Assembly: GCA_020881915.1 (NCBI GenBank)
Contig: JAJFPB010000004.1
Coordinates: 62,001-126,000 of the forward strand
Length of the DNA: 64,000 nucleotides
DNA from: Paramyrothecium sp. XJ0827
Lineage: Eukaryota > Ascomycota > Sordariomycetes > Hypocreales > Stachybotryaceae
Direction of reading: 5' to 3'
The translations under genes were made by a program, and so were the position numbers. Below are positions 1 through 11,263 of the stretch, piece by piece. Positions within the stretch are counted from its first letter, which is position 1. The number at the start of each line of letters is the position of its first letter. A model generated the notes under the pieces. It was not told where the DNA came from. It saw nothing but the letters and a program-made list of their open reading frames with translations, and did no database searches.

Positions 1-1130
1 GAAGCATTCCGGCAATTCGGTATCTACAACGTGCCTCCAATCCATCGGCTAAGTCTCTGTCAGAAGATGAGCTTCCGCTCGGCACTCCGTCTGCCGATGC
101 CAGGGTCAGATTCGAAAGCAAACAGCATACCCACGCTCTCCGTAGGATCAAACAACCGAGTTCGCCGAATCGTTAAAGCAGCCCTGTGTTACGAATCCTT
201 ACGAACCCTGAGCCACACCCTTCCACGTGGCGCATGCGCATGCCTGCATTGCATCGGGTCCGTGCAGAAAGAGGCCGATGGGTGGGTTGCATCACCGAAA
301 TACCTTGATCTTCGGCCATATAAACCCACATTTTTTGCTAGCATTCAACCCTGCATACTTGTCGCCGACTGGCCTATGCGTTCCTAACGCACAGACGCTG
401 CAAGCCGTCTGCGGCTCGGTGGAGTATTGCGGTGAAAGTGGCTCGTCTTGTGATCGAAGCCCTTGCTTCCAGAAGATGCACCATGACGCGTATCTAGAAG
501 CGGCAACTCAGCTCGTGATTGGTGGTGTCGCCAGGTGAAGCTCGCATCAGGCCAATCGTCTATATGGCGATATTCTGTGACACCCCTTCGCTACTACCGC
601 TACCGTGTATCCGGGAAAAATGCTACCAGCCTTCCAGAAACCAGGGTCTAACCATGCATTGCCAGCAAGGAGTTAGCATACATCGCACTTTCTCGGAACC
701 GGTGGGTAACCAATCTGACCCGTGATTGATCACCGACCGAACTGCTCCACAAAACCTTTGGTCCCCAATGATAAGAGTTGCTGCTGGTAGAGCCGGTTTA
801 GCGAGATTCGGTTACAAAATTGTGTATATATGTACGCTCTATTCAACGAATCCAGGGGTTTAAAGCCGCAAAACTTTGATCATTCAAACATCGTAACTAA
901 TTTGCATCGCTAATACATAAGGAGAACCAAATGACGACTGTCCTAGCCTCTATTGTTACACACGACGAGTAAACTCGAAGCTACTTGCCGAGCCAAGGTA
1001 CGTGCTCATTGCCATACTGCATAGACTTCTCACTCTTTCCAGCACTCCAAGATGTCCCGGGAGCGGCTCATCCAGGCCGTGGCTGGCTGGACGAAAACCC
1101 CGGTGGTCCTTTTCGAACCTCGGTCACTGA
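1..1130. other. No supported gene at left edge
   Basis: Short open frames exist on the + strand, but none shows a recognisable domain, convincing splice sites or protein-like composition. The stretch probably contains the 3' flank of the regulator that ends at 1131. Confidence 0.5.
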
Positions 1131-2609
1131 TCAGACGCGAAGTGTTTGCAGTAGGCAAGCAATTCTATGTTGCACGTCCATCATCAACCGCGAGATGAAC
1201 TCCCGACTGGTGTCAATAGAAAGCTGTTGGCTCGAGTGCTGGGCGCTCGCGTGTTCGAATCCGTCTGTTGCAGGCGGCCAAGGCTGAGACGAGAGGTAAA
1301 GACTAACAGCTTGGTTTTGCCGATTGACCAGAAAGGAACATAATTGCACGACCATGACGGACCGAATGTCCGAAAGGCCATTGTTGTTGAATCCGTCAAC
1401 CTCCACGTGGCCTGGCGACAACACGGCGTTGAAAAGGTCTGCATCACGCTGCAAAGCCGTCAGCACGAAATCATATATTCTAAGCAGTTGTGTATGGCAC
1501 GCAATAAGCAAGTGACTAATGACAGTATTGGAATGTTGGCCGGACGCGCGTATGTGGCGCGGCCCCGGTGCCGCCTTTGACTCCGCAAAGATCATACCGT
1601 TAATCGAGTTCATTGACGGCGCCGAGGGGGGCTGGATGGAGTCCCACATGTCATGGCTCGGGTTGAGGTTGCGGAGAATGCCCAGGAGATCGCCGGAGGC
1701 TGAGAAGGCTCCACAGAGGACTCCACCGAGAGCGTTCGGCCCGGGTGGGGGACTCGAGAAGTCAACGCACGTCGGGGGCTTCATGTCGACCTGAGTTTCG
1801 ATGAGCCACGCCGCGACCATTTTGAAGACGTCGCCGTCCACGAGGAGACACGGTCTGCCCTGAGGGTCAACATTCAGCTGGTCTGACACCAAAACGGCCT
1901 CATGCAGAGCCTCGGTTGAGCGGTATAATTGACAAAGACGGATGCTTAGCTGGGACAGCTGGGCAATGCCCATGTCCGGGCAATGGCCTTGGTCAGAGGG
2001 GCGGCCGAAGTTGTGACATCCTTCACGCAAACCCCCATGGGTCTGGTGCATATCGGGAGCTCTGCTCAGCCCGTTGATGGGGTCGGCTGGAGGCTCGAGC
2101 AGGGTGTGAAGATCTGTGATGGATCGGTCGTGTTGCTGCCCATTCTCCACTGCCTGGGGTTCCAGCCACCCCGAAGGGGCCAGCCATGATGCCACGAAGT
2201 TGGATGAGAGCGGCAATGGCAGCGCATCGTTCATGATCGTGGCCTCTTCGCATAGCTGATTGTCCGGGTGCGTAAATGTTGTCTCCGCGGTCGAGTGCGA
2301 GCTGTTGTCGCTGTTACTAGAGTGGCAGACGCTACTGGAGCGACCAATGGAGGAGGAAGACGAGGACTCGGACGCCGTTGAGACCCTGGAGGTGACGGCG
2401 GTAGAGTTGTCGTCGAACCACCGAGTCAGGCTGGGCCGACCCTTAGGCAAGCTGAGGCTGTAGACGCACTGAGCGCCTTGGCGAAGGCATCGCATGCAAG
2501 CTCCAAGATCACTGTTGGCATCACGGACACATCGCAGTTTCTGGCCATGGCATCGATCGCAGGACTGACGCCTGGCAGGCATCGGCGTGATGCTTGGCAG
2601 CGAGGCCAT
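1131..2609 (-). CDS. AflR-like Zn2Cys6 transcription factor
   Basis: Single-exon gene of 492 aa. A nuclear fungal-type binuclear zinc cluster lies near the N terminus, with cysteines at about 17, 20, 27, 38, 41 and 48 (spacing 2-6-10-2-6), followed by a basic/Pro linker and a Ser-rich stretch. The C-terminal half has the helical segment typical of AflR-family pathway regulators (around the LLIACHTQLLRIYDF stretch). The loop between the third and fourth cysteine is longer than the usual six residues, as in AflR-type clusters. The first ATG gives a normal length for the family. No biosynthetic gene adjoins it here, so its targets may lie to the left of the window or be lost. The zinc cluster is directly visible; the AflR assignment is by family resemblance. 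Confidence 0.85.
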   Translation of the reverse strand: MASLPSITPMPARRQSCDRCHGQKLRCVRDANSDLGACMRCLRQGAQCVYSLSLPKGRPSLTRWFDDNSTAVTSRVSTASESSSSSSIGRSSSVCHSSNSDNSSHSTAETTFTHPDNQLCEEATIMNDALPLPLSSNFVASWLAPSGWLEPQAVENGQQHDRSITDLHTLLEPPADPINGLSRAPDMHQTHGGLREGCHNFGRPSDQGHCPDMGIAQLSQLSIRLCQLYRSTEALHEAVLVSDQLNVDPQGRPCLLVDGDVFKMVAAWLIETQVDMKPPTCVDFSSPPPGPNALGGVLCGAFSASGDLLGILRNLNPSHDMWDSIQPPSAPSMNSINGMIFAESKAAPGPRHIRASGQHSNTVISHLLIACHTQLLRIYDFVLTALQRDADLFNAVLSPGHVEVDGFNNNGLSDIRSVMVVQLCSFLVNRQNQAVSLYLSSQPWPPATDGFEHASAQHSSQQLSIDTSREFISRLMMDVQHRIACLLQTLRV

Positions 2610-4030
2610 AGGATCGTCGCAATTCTACCGGGGGTAATGGAACTAGTTATGTTGCCAAAGAAATATGTATGTATGTGGCTTTGGAGCGAAAGAAATGGCA
2701 CAAGAGAAAGCCAAGGTGATAATTTACTAGGTTTTGAGGCGGGGAGAGCTGGGACCTACGTATACCCCTTCAGATGAGGATGTGGGCGAGCACCTCAATA
2801 TGAATATACTGAACAGCTCCCCATCGGAGCCAGTCTCATTTTGGGTATTGATCTTCGGGGGTTTGAATGCCTCGATCGATTCTAGACGTTCTAGCGCATT
2901 GGCAACGTATGATCTTGCTAGGGTTACGGCCGTTCCCTAAATGGTTTATATGCGCACACGCTGCTTTAGGATGCATTTGAAGCCTCGTTCCTTAACCCGC
3001 CTCCCCTGTCTGAGTGGCGTCGCACGAGCGAACGAGCGACAAGCGAGTAGCGACCCATGTAGATCCAAACATCTGGAAATGAACAAGGATCCCCTAAGGC
3101 GGTAGTACGGCATCGTATTTCTCCATAGATGCATGGTTCTTTTCATGTATGAAAAGCTACTTAGCCATGTCATGTTGTGAATGGCAGCCGCAGGTTCTCC
3201 CAAGTAGATCGTCAGGACGAAGAGCAAGGGGTTTGGAACGCACTAGCCCATCTCATCCCTGGTTTGAATCCCTGGTTGCTTAGATCCATGGGCCCTGCAC
3301 ATTGCTAGTGATTTGCCAAAGTGACAGGGGCGGCCGTATCTCAGCCGTAGACCAAAGTGACAGGGGCGGCCCTACCTTAACCACGTACAACGTGCATAAA
3401 CAAATCCAACCATTTAGTCGCATCCGGCGAAAAGCTGGTGACCCTGAATTGCTGATGAATTGCTTGGGAACATAAGTTCCAACATGAGTACTTTTGCAAA
3501 TCCTGATTCGCAATTCTGCGACTTCGGGTGTCTAATAGCCTTTTGAAGGAATTTAATGTGCCGATTTTTTACTAAGATGGGTTGGGTATAAGCCGCTCTC
3601 TGGGACCGTTCTTGAATCAAGACGTGAGCCATCATAAATGCTGCGAATGATCCATTAGGCACAGCACGTTGCTTTGGTTGCGGCCCTTTTGGATCGACCA
3701 GGACACTCTCGGACTCCGGCTCCGAAACCCAAGCGAGTCGGACCCAAGGCTTATAAAATGATCTCGTGGCTCCTCGCTGCGCTGCTGGCGTAGCTTCAAG
3801 AAACACACACGATTAGATCTGATGATCAACAGTTGATTCAACGAGAAAGCTTCAGTAACTAAAAGCGTTGTATTATAGGACAGATGGGATCCTAGTATGG
3901 GACGCCAGGCAAGCCGGCGCTGAATCAACCTGCAGGGCGCAACTATTTAGCTGCACCTTCACACACATTAGATAGATTTCTCTGCCTTCCCCCTCATGCA
4001 GTTGAATATCACACTTATGGGCACCATCAG
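2610..4030. other. Intergenic, no supported gene
   Basis: Contains a short direct repeat (listed separately) and a minus-strand open frame at 3414-3806 without recognisable domain. A short phrase of that frame (SEPESESVLVD) loosely resembles part of another minus-strand frame at 7743-7979, so both could be scraps of one repeated sequence; this is weak. Confidence 0.4.
3316..3371. repeat. 20-bp direct repeat pair
   Basis: The 20-mer CCAAAGTGACAGGGGCGGCC occurs exactly at 3316-3335 and again at 3352-3371, separated by 16 bp. Function unknown; it could be a small tandem duplication. Confidence 0.8.
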
Positions 4031-4440
4031 GGGCCACTAGGTGCAACGCCATCACAGTTGAACCTAGATGACTCCCGCATCAGGTTGTCCAGCTTCTTCC
4101 ACTCGCCGAGATCGGTCAAAGGGAGTTCGCCATCTACTATTGTCTGCAATGTTTCTTCGTGGAGCTCATTAGCCGCTTTAGCGGGCGAGCAAGCTTAGCC
4201 ATGATGGAGTAGAGCGTCATCTCAAAAGCAATGGTGATATAGTCGCGCCGAGCCTGTCCGAGGTTGCGGCCCTCTGGTCGATGACTTGCTATCAGCCACT
4301 TCGTGAATTGTAAGCCATTGACTGCAGTCTTGTTGCTGAAACTAAACTTCTTCCTTGAAGGAGTAACGTCCATATCCTGGAGTTCCCCGTGAATTTTGAA
4401 ACAACCACTAAAGCCATCATTCACTAACCGTTTCATCTAT
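4030..4440 (-). pseudogene. Cytochrome P450 fragment (I to K helix)
   Basis: The minus strand encodes a stretch matching the region before and including the K helix of fungal P450s. A segment ending near LPLTDLGEWKKLDNLMRESS carries the ExxR motif (ESSR). The upstream part (around LQFTKWLIASHRPEG) resembles the segment leading into the I helix. The two parts sit in different frames, so at least one frameshift separates them. No heme-binding FxxGxRxCxG follows: a stop codon comes shortly after the ExxR. It is a remnant, not a working enzyme. An opposed + strand P450 scrap starts just beside it at about 4448. Confidence 0.6.
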
Positions 4441-4447
4441 CTACCAA

Positions 4448-4606
4448 GCTGTGTTGGCGGCATTGTGGCTTCTGTTAGACGTGATTGATCGCCCCGAGTT
4501 CATAACAGAGGTGAGGGACGAAATCATTCCGGTGAAAGCGCAACATGGCGTGCGGACCCGTCGAACACTACATGATCTTCTAAATAAATATCACGACTTG
4601 ACCTAA
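4448..4606 (+). pseudogene. Cytochrome P450 fragment (J helix region), opposite orientation
   Basis: A + strand frame reads LLLDVIDRPEFITEVRDEI and on to a TRRTLHDLL-like phrase, the usual stretch between the I and K helices of fungal P450s of the same broad type as the adjoining minus-strand scrap. It runs into the AT-rich block and stops at TAA. Either two related P450s were brought tail to tail by rearrangement or one gene was partly inverted. Confidence 0.55.
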
Positions 4607-4609
4607 GGT

Positions 4610-5080
4610 CATGACTAAGTTATACATAATTACATAATATATAGTTATGTAGCTAGATATATTAGCCCTACGTATATTAGTATCTAGTATAAGTAATATA
4701 CTAATTAAATAAAGAACTATTAGGCTAATATATAATAAAAAACTATATAATCTAGAAAAAGAAGTAAAAATAATAAATAGACTTATTAAAATATAATTAT
4801 ACTATAATTCTATAACCCTAAGAATAAACTTATATAAAAAGCTATATAAATAGGAGGTTCTATATATTATATCTAGATTAGAGCCTTTTAATTATTAATA
4901 CTATATAGTCCCTAAGATATCCTTTAATTAGCTTCTAGAGATAAGATCTTATAAATTAGTAATAAGTAATCCATTACTTCTAGAGGGAATTCTATTCCCT
5001 GCATTAGATAATAAACCGCAAACCTACCTACTCTATACTCCGGTCCAGGCCCGGTCATCATATGTAGCCATACAAGAACT
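4610..5080. repeat. AT-rich, TA-dense block (RIP-like)
   Basis: About 470 bp of strongly AT-rich sequence, full of TATA/TAAT strings and nearly free of CpA-rich coding texture. It contrasts sharply with the roughly 50% GC flanks. This is the usual look of a repeat mutated by RIP (repeat-induced point mutation, CpA to TpA) in ascomycetes. The original element cannot be identified by eye. It lies between the P450 scraps and the truncated 3' end of the OPT pseudogene, so it may mark the rearrangement that cut both. Confidence 0.65.
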
Positions 5081-5439
5081 TCAGCATTCCTTTATTTTTC
5101 AAGTCATAATTAATCCCTTTACCTCCACTAGACACATTTATGGCAATTCTTAACGGACGTAAAGATGGAAGATTTCAACAGTATAGGGGCCCGCTACTTG
5201 ACACTAATCATGTGTTTGAATCTAATACATACGCTAGCGAATCCGATTTTGCCTGCCGGCTTGCCGAGCATGCGTAGTCTAGGGAGTTTCACTCCACCAA
5301 CCAGCTTCAGTAACATTATTAACATCACTAAATGGTATGACTACAATACTAGAAAAAGCACTAGGCCCAGTATGGTGTGCCTAAACGATGCCATCCACTC
5401 AGACCCCAAAACGGGCTTATCTTGAGCATAGCGTGCAGC

Positions 5440-6839
5440 AGGTGTAGCGCAACGAGCCGAGGACTACCAGGGCGAGGGCCATCCGTGTCGTTCTTATACA
5501 CCCTGTTGGTAGCGTTTCCCAGTCCCTGCCAAGCAGCCACGGCCGAGTGGCGGAATATTTGGTGCTGGCAGAGCACCTCAACAATGGAGACAGAAATCAT
5601 CAGAAGGAGGCCGCTTTATAGATGTTAAGAAGATGCTGCAGCAAACGGGTGGATTAAAGGAAGGGAGCGGTCAACTTACGGCCATAACAACCAGTAACGA
5701 GGGCTGGGATTGTTTACGGGATCGCTCAACCTCATGCTGGCGTAGGTGGTCCAGTCCTTCCCTGGGCCCGTAGCATCATCGCCCATTATCTTGACACTAC
5801 TGGCCGCACCGTAGCGGACCAGGATAGGTCCGATGATGCCCCAGCTCATGATAGCGCCAGCAAAGATAGAAGTGGCCGTGTTAAGACCAACCATCATACC
5901 GGTGCCCATAACCGCTGGCGTCCATTGAATGTACCAGCCCCAATTCTCGACCCAGATGGCGAGATTGTTGTAGTTGCCCCAAATAAAGAACCAGGTGAAG
6001 ATGTGCCACTCTCATAGAATACCAGTGACAAACTGGGAAACAACGCGAAGCACAAAAGCTCCCACAAAGGCAATGAGAAGAATCTTAATCTTCTTCACCG
6101 TGCTCTGTTCACCGTTGCGGGCAATGTGCAGGGAGTGGATGGTGGTGGCTGCTGCAGTGGATGTAGGGAACACCAGAGACAGTCGCCTTGCAAGCTGCAC
6201 GATGAATAGATTTCTGAGAGGGTTAGCGAAGATGAAGCCGATGAAAGACACGCCCAGGGTAATGACCGCAATTCTGCTGTAGTCGCCCACAGGATTCTCC
6301 AACAGCGCCATTTGATACATGGCAGGCTCCGCACTGACAAATATATTGCTGAGACCGCCGGCCGCTGTTGCACTCGTTTGGAGAATAGTGTTCTCCTTGG
6401 GTCCGAACTTGCCGCCGAGGATAGGGAAGGTTTCGGGGAGCGCTGAGCTGATGGACTTGATGATCGCGAAGCCTATCAGGGAGCCAAAGAGGGTAGCAAC
6501 GAATGTCAGGCCGCTCTTGAGACCTGGAAAATATGTTAGCACAGCCCCGAGTTCCGATGCCAAATCATCGGCGCTGTTATAATTCAGGTGATACTTACCA
6601 AGGTAGACATTGGCGGCGTTGACGACGCCCCCGAGGATAGCCCCGACGAGAATGGCTCGGATGCGCAGGATGTTATCCTCATCTTCAGCGGCCTCGTGTT
6701 CAGGGTCGACAGGAAATGGCGCATATAGGTCGGTGACGAGGCGTTCATGCTCCGTATCGCCGTCTTGCATATTGACAACGGCGTGATCCTTCTCGCCTTC
6801 GCTCACCTCCTTGAGGGATCGCGTGTAAGGGGGCAGCAT
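5440..6839 (-). pseudogene. OPT-family oligopeptide transporter pseudogene, 3'-truncated
   Basis: The minus strand encodes the N-terminal half of an OPT (oligopeptide transporter) membrane protein. An acidic cytosolic N terminus is followed by membrane segments beginning ILRIRAILVGAILGG and NVYLG/LKSGLTF, and later the conserved PSPRYWLLWPG. Introns are readable at 6524-6598 (restores YLGLKSG) and 5614-5679 (restores WPGLLLMIS). An in-frame TGA at 6012-6014 replaces an expected Trp within GIL-W-EWHIFTWFF, a single C-to-T change on the + strand. After about 5450 the similarity ends in front of the AT-rich block, so the C-terminal half is missing. The apparent start codon (6837-6839) lies inside a solo LTR, so the native start is uncertain. 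This is a dead gene. Confidence 0.8.
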
Positions 6840-6996
6840 CCCGAGGGTCTCTGGATGCGGCCCTTGATGATGTTATTCAACTGCATAAGGAGAAGAAGAA
6901 GAAGACTAGCTAGGTCCCTGGGGGGTGGCCGTTATATAGCTGTTAGTGGGCCTTGTTCCGGCGCCATGATCCCAGGGTCTCAGTTACCCTGTAACA
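6824..6996. mobile_element. Solo LTR copy 1 (173 bp, TSD TCGCG)
   Basis: The 173-bp segment begins TGTAAGG and ends CTGTAACA (TG...CA), and is flanked on both sides by the same 5 bp, TCGCG (6819-6823 and 6997-7001). A copy about 97% identical and of exactly the same length, with its own 5-bp duplication, lies at 28069-28241 in the same orientation. TG/CA ends plus 5-bp target duplications are the signature of an LTR retrotransposon LTR; no internal region is present, so it is a solo LTR left by LTR-LTR recombination. It sits at the 5' end of the OPT pseudogene and supplies that frame's only ATG. Confidence 0.85.
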
Positions 6997-7001
6997 TCGC
7001 G

Positions 7002-8166
7002 AGTCATTATCACAGGTAGGTACATCGCAGCTGTTCTTGCCAGGTATGTCTTTTCCCACAGCATCATGTGGAGCCGTGGAGAGTGACGCCATCCTGAGTC
7101 TTGAATTGAAAGTAATTCTTATAAGATTTCAGGACCGTTGTCAAGTTGTGCTTTGCAACGAGTATTGGAAGAGTGCCACGTAAAAAATTGCTTCAAGGGG
7201 TAGACATAATTGGTGAGTCTGTGTAAAGACTTGATTCATGCTTCAGGGAAGGAGGCCATGAAGCTATTAAACAAAAGCGTTCCGGATCATTCTATATTAA
7301 GGCCCTCGTATCTTACTATTTGTGATACAGTACAGGCTACTGTTCGTGATACCATTTGGAGACCGACTAGGGTGCTTCAACATGATCACCAGAGAGAAAG
7401 GCTGGCAGACGATGGAGAACCAGTGATAAGAGCGTCTTTAGCTGGCGGTGGCTTTCTGGGCGTACCGTTTGGGAAGCCACCGGCCAGAATCTGAGGAACA
7501 AACCAGTATTGAGTTGAGAGCGTATCGCATGATACCCTTAACAGACAGGGTAAGCCTTATCAGCCAACTCAACCTCCTTAAGCTTCCACCAACGAGACTA
7601 CCAGCGCCAAGTGAGTGGAAGGCTCCACTTGTGTCAATCGCGAAGCCAGGGAATCGTCCAACATCCATACGCCGGTTTCTACCTTTACTCAATGTGGTAA
7701 TTTTTGGATTAGTGTGGGGGAGCTCGACTTGTTCTTGGCGTTTTACCAGAAGAGGTAGTCAAGAACGACACAAGCGCATGGTCCAGCCTGTTTGATAGAA
7801 AACGAACAACAGGCTATCATAAAATGATTCTGCCGAAACGATACCACTTCTGGTAAGGTGACATCGTAGATAGCCGACCCCACAGAGCTGTTTTGAAGAT
7901 CGCTTGCTTCGAATTGACACAAGGAATCGACCAGGACACAGTCAGGTTCCGAAGTACTGTTGGACACCTTGGTTGCCATGAACCATCACATCGAAGTTAT
8001 CTCATATACACAATGATTAACAAATATTTTGACTCGGCGACCTAGTCGTGTTGAAAAATGTGCGCTTTTATGAGATTTGTACATTGTTTGGCAATAGAAA
8101 GCCCATTTTCCAACCTCGCCTTTTGGGTCATTGACCGCACTCAAACTTCAGAAGCAGGCCATTGTC
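7002..8166. other. Intergenic, no supported gene
   Basis: Upstream regions of the OPT pseudogene (minus) and of the M28 protease gene (plus). Open frames at 7448-7795 (+) and 7743-7979 (-) show no recognisable domain. Confidence 0.4.
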
Positions 8167-11156
8167 ATGAATATCCTCAGATTAACTAGATTCAGGCCTC
8201 TTTCAGTGGCCTTCTGGACCAGTGTCATCTACTTTGTCCTCTTCATCCCTCGGGTGCTAGTTCATGAAACTGGTCCTACACCGAATCACGCCTCCTTCCC
8301 CAAAGTCAACCTGCCAGAGGCATAGGCAGACCTAGCGACATTGACACGAGCATACCATCCGTTCAACAGCCGAGCGAACGATGAGGCTCGCGAGTTTCTT
8401 TTGAGGAGAATCAAGGAAATTCTCCGCGAACATGGTGTTGCCGACTCTCAAGTCTCACTCTTTGACGGCAATGTTAGCAACTTGACAGCATGGCATGGGG
8501 TGCAATTTGGTGCAGACACTGTTAGGACTTACTATGAAGGCAATAACATATTGCTTTATATCCGAGGCAAGGAGGACCCGGAAGGTGACTGATGGCGAAA
8601 CCAGGCATCATGGAACGAGTCTAGTGCCCGGGGAGTTCTCGTCAGCGCCCATTTCGATTCTGTGTCCACTGGATATGGCGCCACCGATGCTGGAATGGGC
8701 TGCATCACTGTGATTCAACTGATCAGATACTTTACTGCCCCCGCCAATCAGCCAAACAAAGGAATCGTGATGCTGCTCAACAACAACGAGGAGGATTATG
8801 CATGGGGAGCTCGCGCCTTTGCCTTATCTCCTCTTATGCCTTTCTGTGAAAAATTCTTGAATCTCGAGGGAATGGGTGCTGGGGGCAGAGCGAACATTTT
8901 CCGAGCCACCGATGTCGACATCATGAGGGTGGTCATAGGAGCCCCTCACCCCTTCGCCAATGCCATTACTGAAAATCTATGGGACAATGGCGCTATTCGC
9001 AGCGGTACTGATTACTCGATACTTGCCTCGGTCCTCGGCATGCGGGGAATGGATATGGCATTCTACCGCCGGCGTGCCCGTTATCATACTAACCAAGATG
9101 ACGCACGACACGCGTCGCCGGGGGCTCTGTGGCACATGTTATCCAACTCAATCCACATTATCTCAAAGCTCACCAGTATCGAGAGTCGCTACAAATCGGA
9201 TGGCAACACACCGCCAATGAGCATGGTCAGGAAACATGGCAATAGTGGCGCCTGGTTTAATTTTTTTGGCTCAAGTTTCGTGGTCTGGGAAGCACAAACA
9301 CTTCGAGCTGTGTCGATCACACTTTTGGTGGCAACTCCGCTGCTGTTGCTGTTGTTTACCTGCACAATGGCTCATCGAAATAATTCCTACCTCTTCTGGA
9401 GCACACGAACAAGCCTGGCGAAGGAATTACTTCGAACTCCATGCTCACTGTTTCTAACAGGATTGTTCATATACGCGTGTTCTGCTTTACTGGTGACGTA
9501 CAACCCGTTCATCATCCACCATCATCAGTATACAGTGTTAGTGCGAAAAACAACCAAACAATCCTGCATCCTCCTAGCCGAATACACTGACGCAAACCTA
9601 GGTGGACCACGATGCTTTCAGGGGCGTACGTGAGCATCTGGCTGTTCACCTCGAGTATTAGCGGTGGCAGCCCGACTCTCCAGAGACACTTCACAATCCT
9701 CTGGATCTATGTGCTTGGATGGCTAAGTCTCGAATTCCTGGCATTTTGTAATATCGAGCACAACCTGTCATTCATCTCTCTTTTGATATTTCCGATGATC
9801 GCTGTATCTATATGTGCGATCATTTCCATCTTCGAGCTCCTCAGTCTTTCCAGCCGTCAGACAGATAGCTATCAGTACGTTTTTGGCCGCTTCATCAAAA
9901 CTGCAGGCTTTAAGAGTTACATTACTATCTGAGCAATATGTGTCTTAGACTAACAATCTGCTGGTGAATTCAGGGAGACGGTTGAACACAGATACGAAGT
10001 TCCACATTCAATACCGCCTAATATTCAGAATCAGCAGAGAAGCGATGATATCCCTGAGAGGCCAATCAATGAAAACAGCCCCCTCATAGGGTTATCTTCG
10101 AGACCTCAAGTTCGAACTGGAACTTCCGAGCATATCCGAAAAGTATGCTGCGCAATCATCGACTTCATTCAATCCGACGCTCCTACAAAGGCGTCGGGAT
10201 TTTATAAAGAGCTCATGGAGGCATTGTGGTTTGTCCAGATTATTCTCCTGGCGCCAATTAGTCTGGCCGTCTTCGGCCAAACGGCCCTCCTTCTAGCCTC
10301 TACAACTGCAGAGACTGGCGTGGAGGACGTTAGTCTTTGGACGCCATACAATTTGGTTGCGTTCTTTAGCGTCCTTTTGATGTCAACATTGAGCTCTTTC
10401 GTCTATCGGGTTGACCGTAGCATTGCTCTTTTCTTTTCTGTTGTTTTGATTGGTTCAACAATATTTAATCTCGGCGCATTCCCGTTCTCCGTTGGTGGTA
10501 GGTACAAGACATTCTTTCGACAGCAGGTTGACCTTGACACGGGGACGTCTACAGTATACTATAAGGGCTCACTGAGATACATACGCGACGTCATTACTCA
10601 ACTCCCATCCGCGATGGGCAAGAACGTGTCCTGCCAGGCGAGTGTTTCGGAACGACCCGATATGCTCCTATGTTCCTATGATGGTGTCGACGTATTTCCG
10701 AACGTGGTCAAGAACTCTCCTGATGGCGGCTCTAACAAAGTTGCATACACTGATTGGATATCTATCGAGGTTTCTTCGGAGTTAGGAGGCGGCAAAGCAA
10801 CTCTTCACATTGACGCAAAGGAAACGCGAGCTTGTGGATTGAAACTCTTGAACAACATCACCTCGTTCGAGGTTCACGATGGAACTGGCCGAAACAGCCA
10901 CTTTGGAGAGGCACCCGGGGCAGGCTTCAGCCAGATCCAGTTATACCGTCGAGATTGGAATAAGCCCTGGATTGTCGACATCGAATGGAATCGAGATGTT
11001 GCTAGTGAGATTGGTGGTCGCATTTTCTGTGACTGGGATGACGTGAACGACCCTGAGCCTATCCCAGCATATAGTGAGAGCCTGCAGTATAGCCCAGACT
11101 GGGTTGCAGTCACAAAGCTACAGAAGGGCCTAGTTCAAGGATACAAGTCCTTTTGA
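8167..11156 (+). pseudogene. Vacuolar membrane M28 metalloprotease (PFF1 family) with two nonsense codons
   Basis: Full-length PFF1-type gene: exons 8167-9536, 9602-9874 and 9974-11156 give 941 codons, normal for the family. An N-terminal membrane anchor is followed by an M28 peptidase domain with zinc/catalytic residues H162 and D174 (SVSTGYGATDAG), the EE pair at 208-209 (NNNEED) and a later RYHTNQDD motif. Then come a multi-pass membrane region and a lumenal C-terminal domain. Both introns have good donors (GTTAGT, GTACGT). Two in-frame stops interrupt it: TAG at codon 53 (8323-8325), where relatives have Trp, and TGA at codon 142 (8590-8592), also at a Trp position. All other parts look intact, so inactivation is recent, or the stops are assembly errors. 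Native role: degradation at the vacuolar membrane. Confidence 0.85.
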
Positions 11157-11263
11157 GCTTGCTCCAGTTCTACATTTTATCCTATCGCTGTTGTTATCTT
11201 GAATGTAGATTCCTTGACGAGAGCTACCGAGGTTATGCAGAAAGGAAATGCTTGTTGCTAGCT

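Noticed and set aside
3240..3295. Possible tRNA because of a TTTGAATCC T-loop-like string
   Set aside because: The flanking bases do not form a T stem and no D or anticodon arms fit upstream.
6524..6598. Extra 25-residue loop in the OPT protein
   Set aside because: It is an in-frame intron with GTAAGT and TTCCAG ends; removal restores the conserved YLGLKSG.
6824..7019. Arg-rich small proteins encoded identically at 6.8 and 28.1 kb
   Set aside because: Both frames lie within the solo LTR copies and have no independent support.
9537..9640. Apparent frameshift in the M28 protease gene
   Set aside because: A canonical 65-nt intron (GTTAGT ... CTGAC ... CCTAG) at 9537-9601 restores the frame and a conserved phrase.
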